Below, one piece after another: positions 62,804 through 64,000 of a stretch of 64,000 bases of DNA; positions within the stretch are counted from its first letter, which is position 1; every line of letters starts with the position of its first letter. The notes beneath the pieces were generated by a model. It was not told the origin of the DNA. It was given only the letters and a program-made list of their open reading frames with translations, and made no database searches. The translations under genes were made by a program, and so were the position numbers. The DNA is from Holacanthus passer. Lineage: Eukaryota; Chordata; Actinopteri; Pomacanthidae. The DNA lies in NCBI GenBank assembly GCA_025331565.1, contig JAFREQ010000012.1:7926501-7990500 (forward strand), read 5' to 3'.

Positions 62804-64000
62804 GTCTGTATCCACAATTGATTGAATCCACAATTTTTCCTGTCACGATGTGTGTTGAATGCATGTGATCCTCATGAATGTTGAAGATGAAGTCATTTTA
62901 TTTCTATATCATGTGATAAAGATAAGCTTAAATGGAATAAATTGTGGGATAAAGAGTAGTCATATGGCATACACTATAATGTAGTACGCTGAGTAATACT
63001 TTGACACTGCTGACATCTAGTGGCAGTTAGGTCATCTTAGTGATAGTTTTTTTAAAAGCGGCTACTCCCAAGGGAGTCCAAGATAAATCAGATGGCAGAT
63101 TAAAGATAGAAGAAGGAAACAAATCAGCTACAAAAATAGTTTTCCCAACTTTTCCTAAAATTTTAACTTTTTTCTGTTGCGTTTTCTTGTGAAATACAAT
63201 ATGCTTTTACCTCTTCAGGCCTATAATAATCCTCCAAATAAGACAAATAGATAGATGTACTGTATTTGTCCCAAACTGGGAAAAAGAGAGGAAAATCAGT
63301 GGTTGAGCTCATTACCACAGTGAGGCTATATCCCGTGAGAGGGGTGATGAGGAGTGTTGCTTCATTATACGGCATATTTCATTAAAGGATTTTATATTTG
63401 ATCCCTGATATATCTATGGATTACTTGTACAACAAGTGATTTTTACAAGTTTTATTATGAATTATGTCTGCTTGAATTTCCCTTTACCTTGTTTGTTTGC
63501 TTGATGGTGAGTGAATCCCAGAAAACACTAACAATGTCTTTTTCGTATTATGTGGAAAACAAAATATTTCTATTATACAAATATACAACACAAGTAACCT
63601 CTGAATATGACAAACAACATCCTCCATCCATTGCTGTCTTGTTTGGCAGTTCAGCTAAACCTTCATTTGGACCAAGAGGTTTCTGAATCAGACAGTTTCA
63701 CATGGATGATCAACAGCTTTTTTATTACTTTGCTAATAAGATAAGATAAACCTTTATTCGTCCCACAGTGGGGAAATTTGCAAAATACTACTACTACTGC
63801 TAATAATAATAATAATAAATTATTCTAGCATTGATTGGTCAAAAGGCAAGGAAACGCTAAACTATCATTGCAGTAACACACAAACATATTCCCTCATTTT
63901 CCTCTATGGCCAAATTTACAGTTTCAGATTCACCTGAGCAGCATGAATTTGTACTATAGGGACACAAATGTGCTCTAAAAGAAAGTGTTAGTGGACTCTC
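62804..64000. other. 3' flank of stmn1, repeats only
   Basis: No gene is recognised. Two LINE-type ends are present: GATAGATGTACTGTATTTGT at about 63250 and GATAAGATAAACCTTTATTC at about 63740, the latter next to a TAA microsatellite (63797-63820). Confidence 0.55.
63738..63825 (-). repeat. Non-LTR-type terminal repeat with TAA microsatellite
   Basis: AAGATAAGATAAACCTTTAT followed by CGTCCCACAGTGGGGAAATT is a terminal motif I recognise as widespread in fish genomes; the minus strand would read as a retroelement 3' end. Confidence 0.5.

Noticed and set aside
1..64000. tRNA, rRNA or CRISPR features
   Set aside because: No cloverleaf with matching A and B boxes, no rRNA-like sequence and no regularly spaced identical repeats were found on reading; small RNAs with weak signatures cannot be excluded without a covariance-model scan.

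Overview
The window looks like nuclear DNA from a ray-finned fish, probably a percomorph. It has intron-split vertebrate genes with GT-AG junctions, many CA/TG and GA microsatellites, CpG-rich promoters, and decayed teleost-type LINE, Tc1/mariner and IS630-like elements. There is no operon, CRISPR array or prokaryotic feature. The taxon is inferred from gene and repeat content, not from a search.

Three cellular genes account for the coding capacity. (1) hivep3 (minus strand): eight coding exons between 2620 and 14364 join in one frame to give about 2029 residues. They carry both ZAS zinc-finger pairs, a central C2HC finger, a PKKKRLR basic signal, acidic runs and an S/P-rich tail. Two tiny candidate untranslated exons (about 21.0 and 22.2 kb) and a CpG island (43.4-43.8 kb) may be its 5' end, so most of 14.7-43.4 kb is best read as its 5' introns. 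(2) serinc2 (minus strand): ten exons between 49541 and 54396 join exactly to a 455-residue multipass membrane protein. (3) stmn1 (plus strand): an untranslated exon 1 near 59.85 kb and four coding exons from 61131 to 62472 give a 146-residue stathmin 1 with all four regulatory serines.

Layout: 1-2619 hivep3 3' UTR and flank; 2620-14715 hivep3 coding block; 14716-43427 intron-like DNA with a broken IS630/Tc1-type transposase (15161-16110), a TIR element (31891-32247), two opposed copies of one repeat family (about 24.85 and 34.1 kb) and a 400-nt purine minisatellite (39.2-39.6 kb); 43428-43800 CpG island; 43801-49540 spacer and serinc2 3' UTR; 49541-54396 serinc2, with a 358-bp Tc1/mariner-derived element in intron 7; 54397-59800 intergenic, with a CTCF-like site, a telomere-like patch, a decayed LINE and an L2-like tail; 59800-62803 stmn1; 62804-64000 flank with two LINE-type ends.

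The three genes do not form a pathway: a nuclear transcription factor, a membrane protein of the SERINC family and a tubulin-binding phosphoprotein. Their human orthologues all lie on 1p34-p36 (established knowledge), so the neighbourhood fits a conserved ancestral block. I found no convincing new biological system. The most useful leads are a strong upstream ORF ending one base before the stmn1 start, divergent CTCF-like sites flanking serinc2, a CCAAT-CRE module in the serinc2 3' UTR, and the candidate hivep3 promoter.
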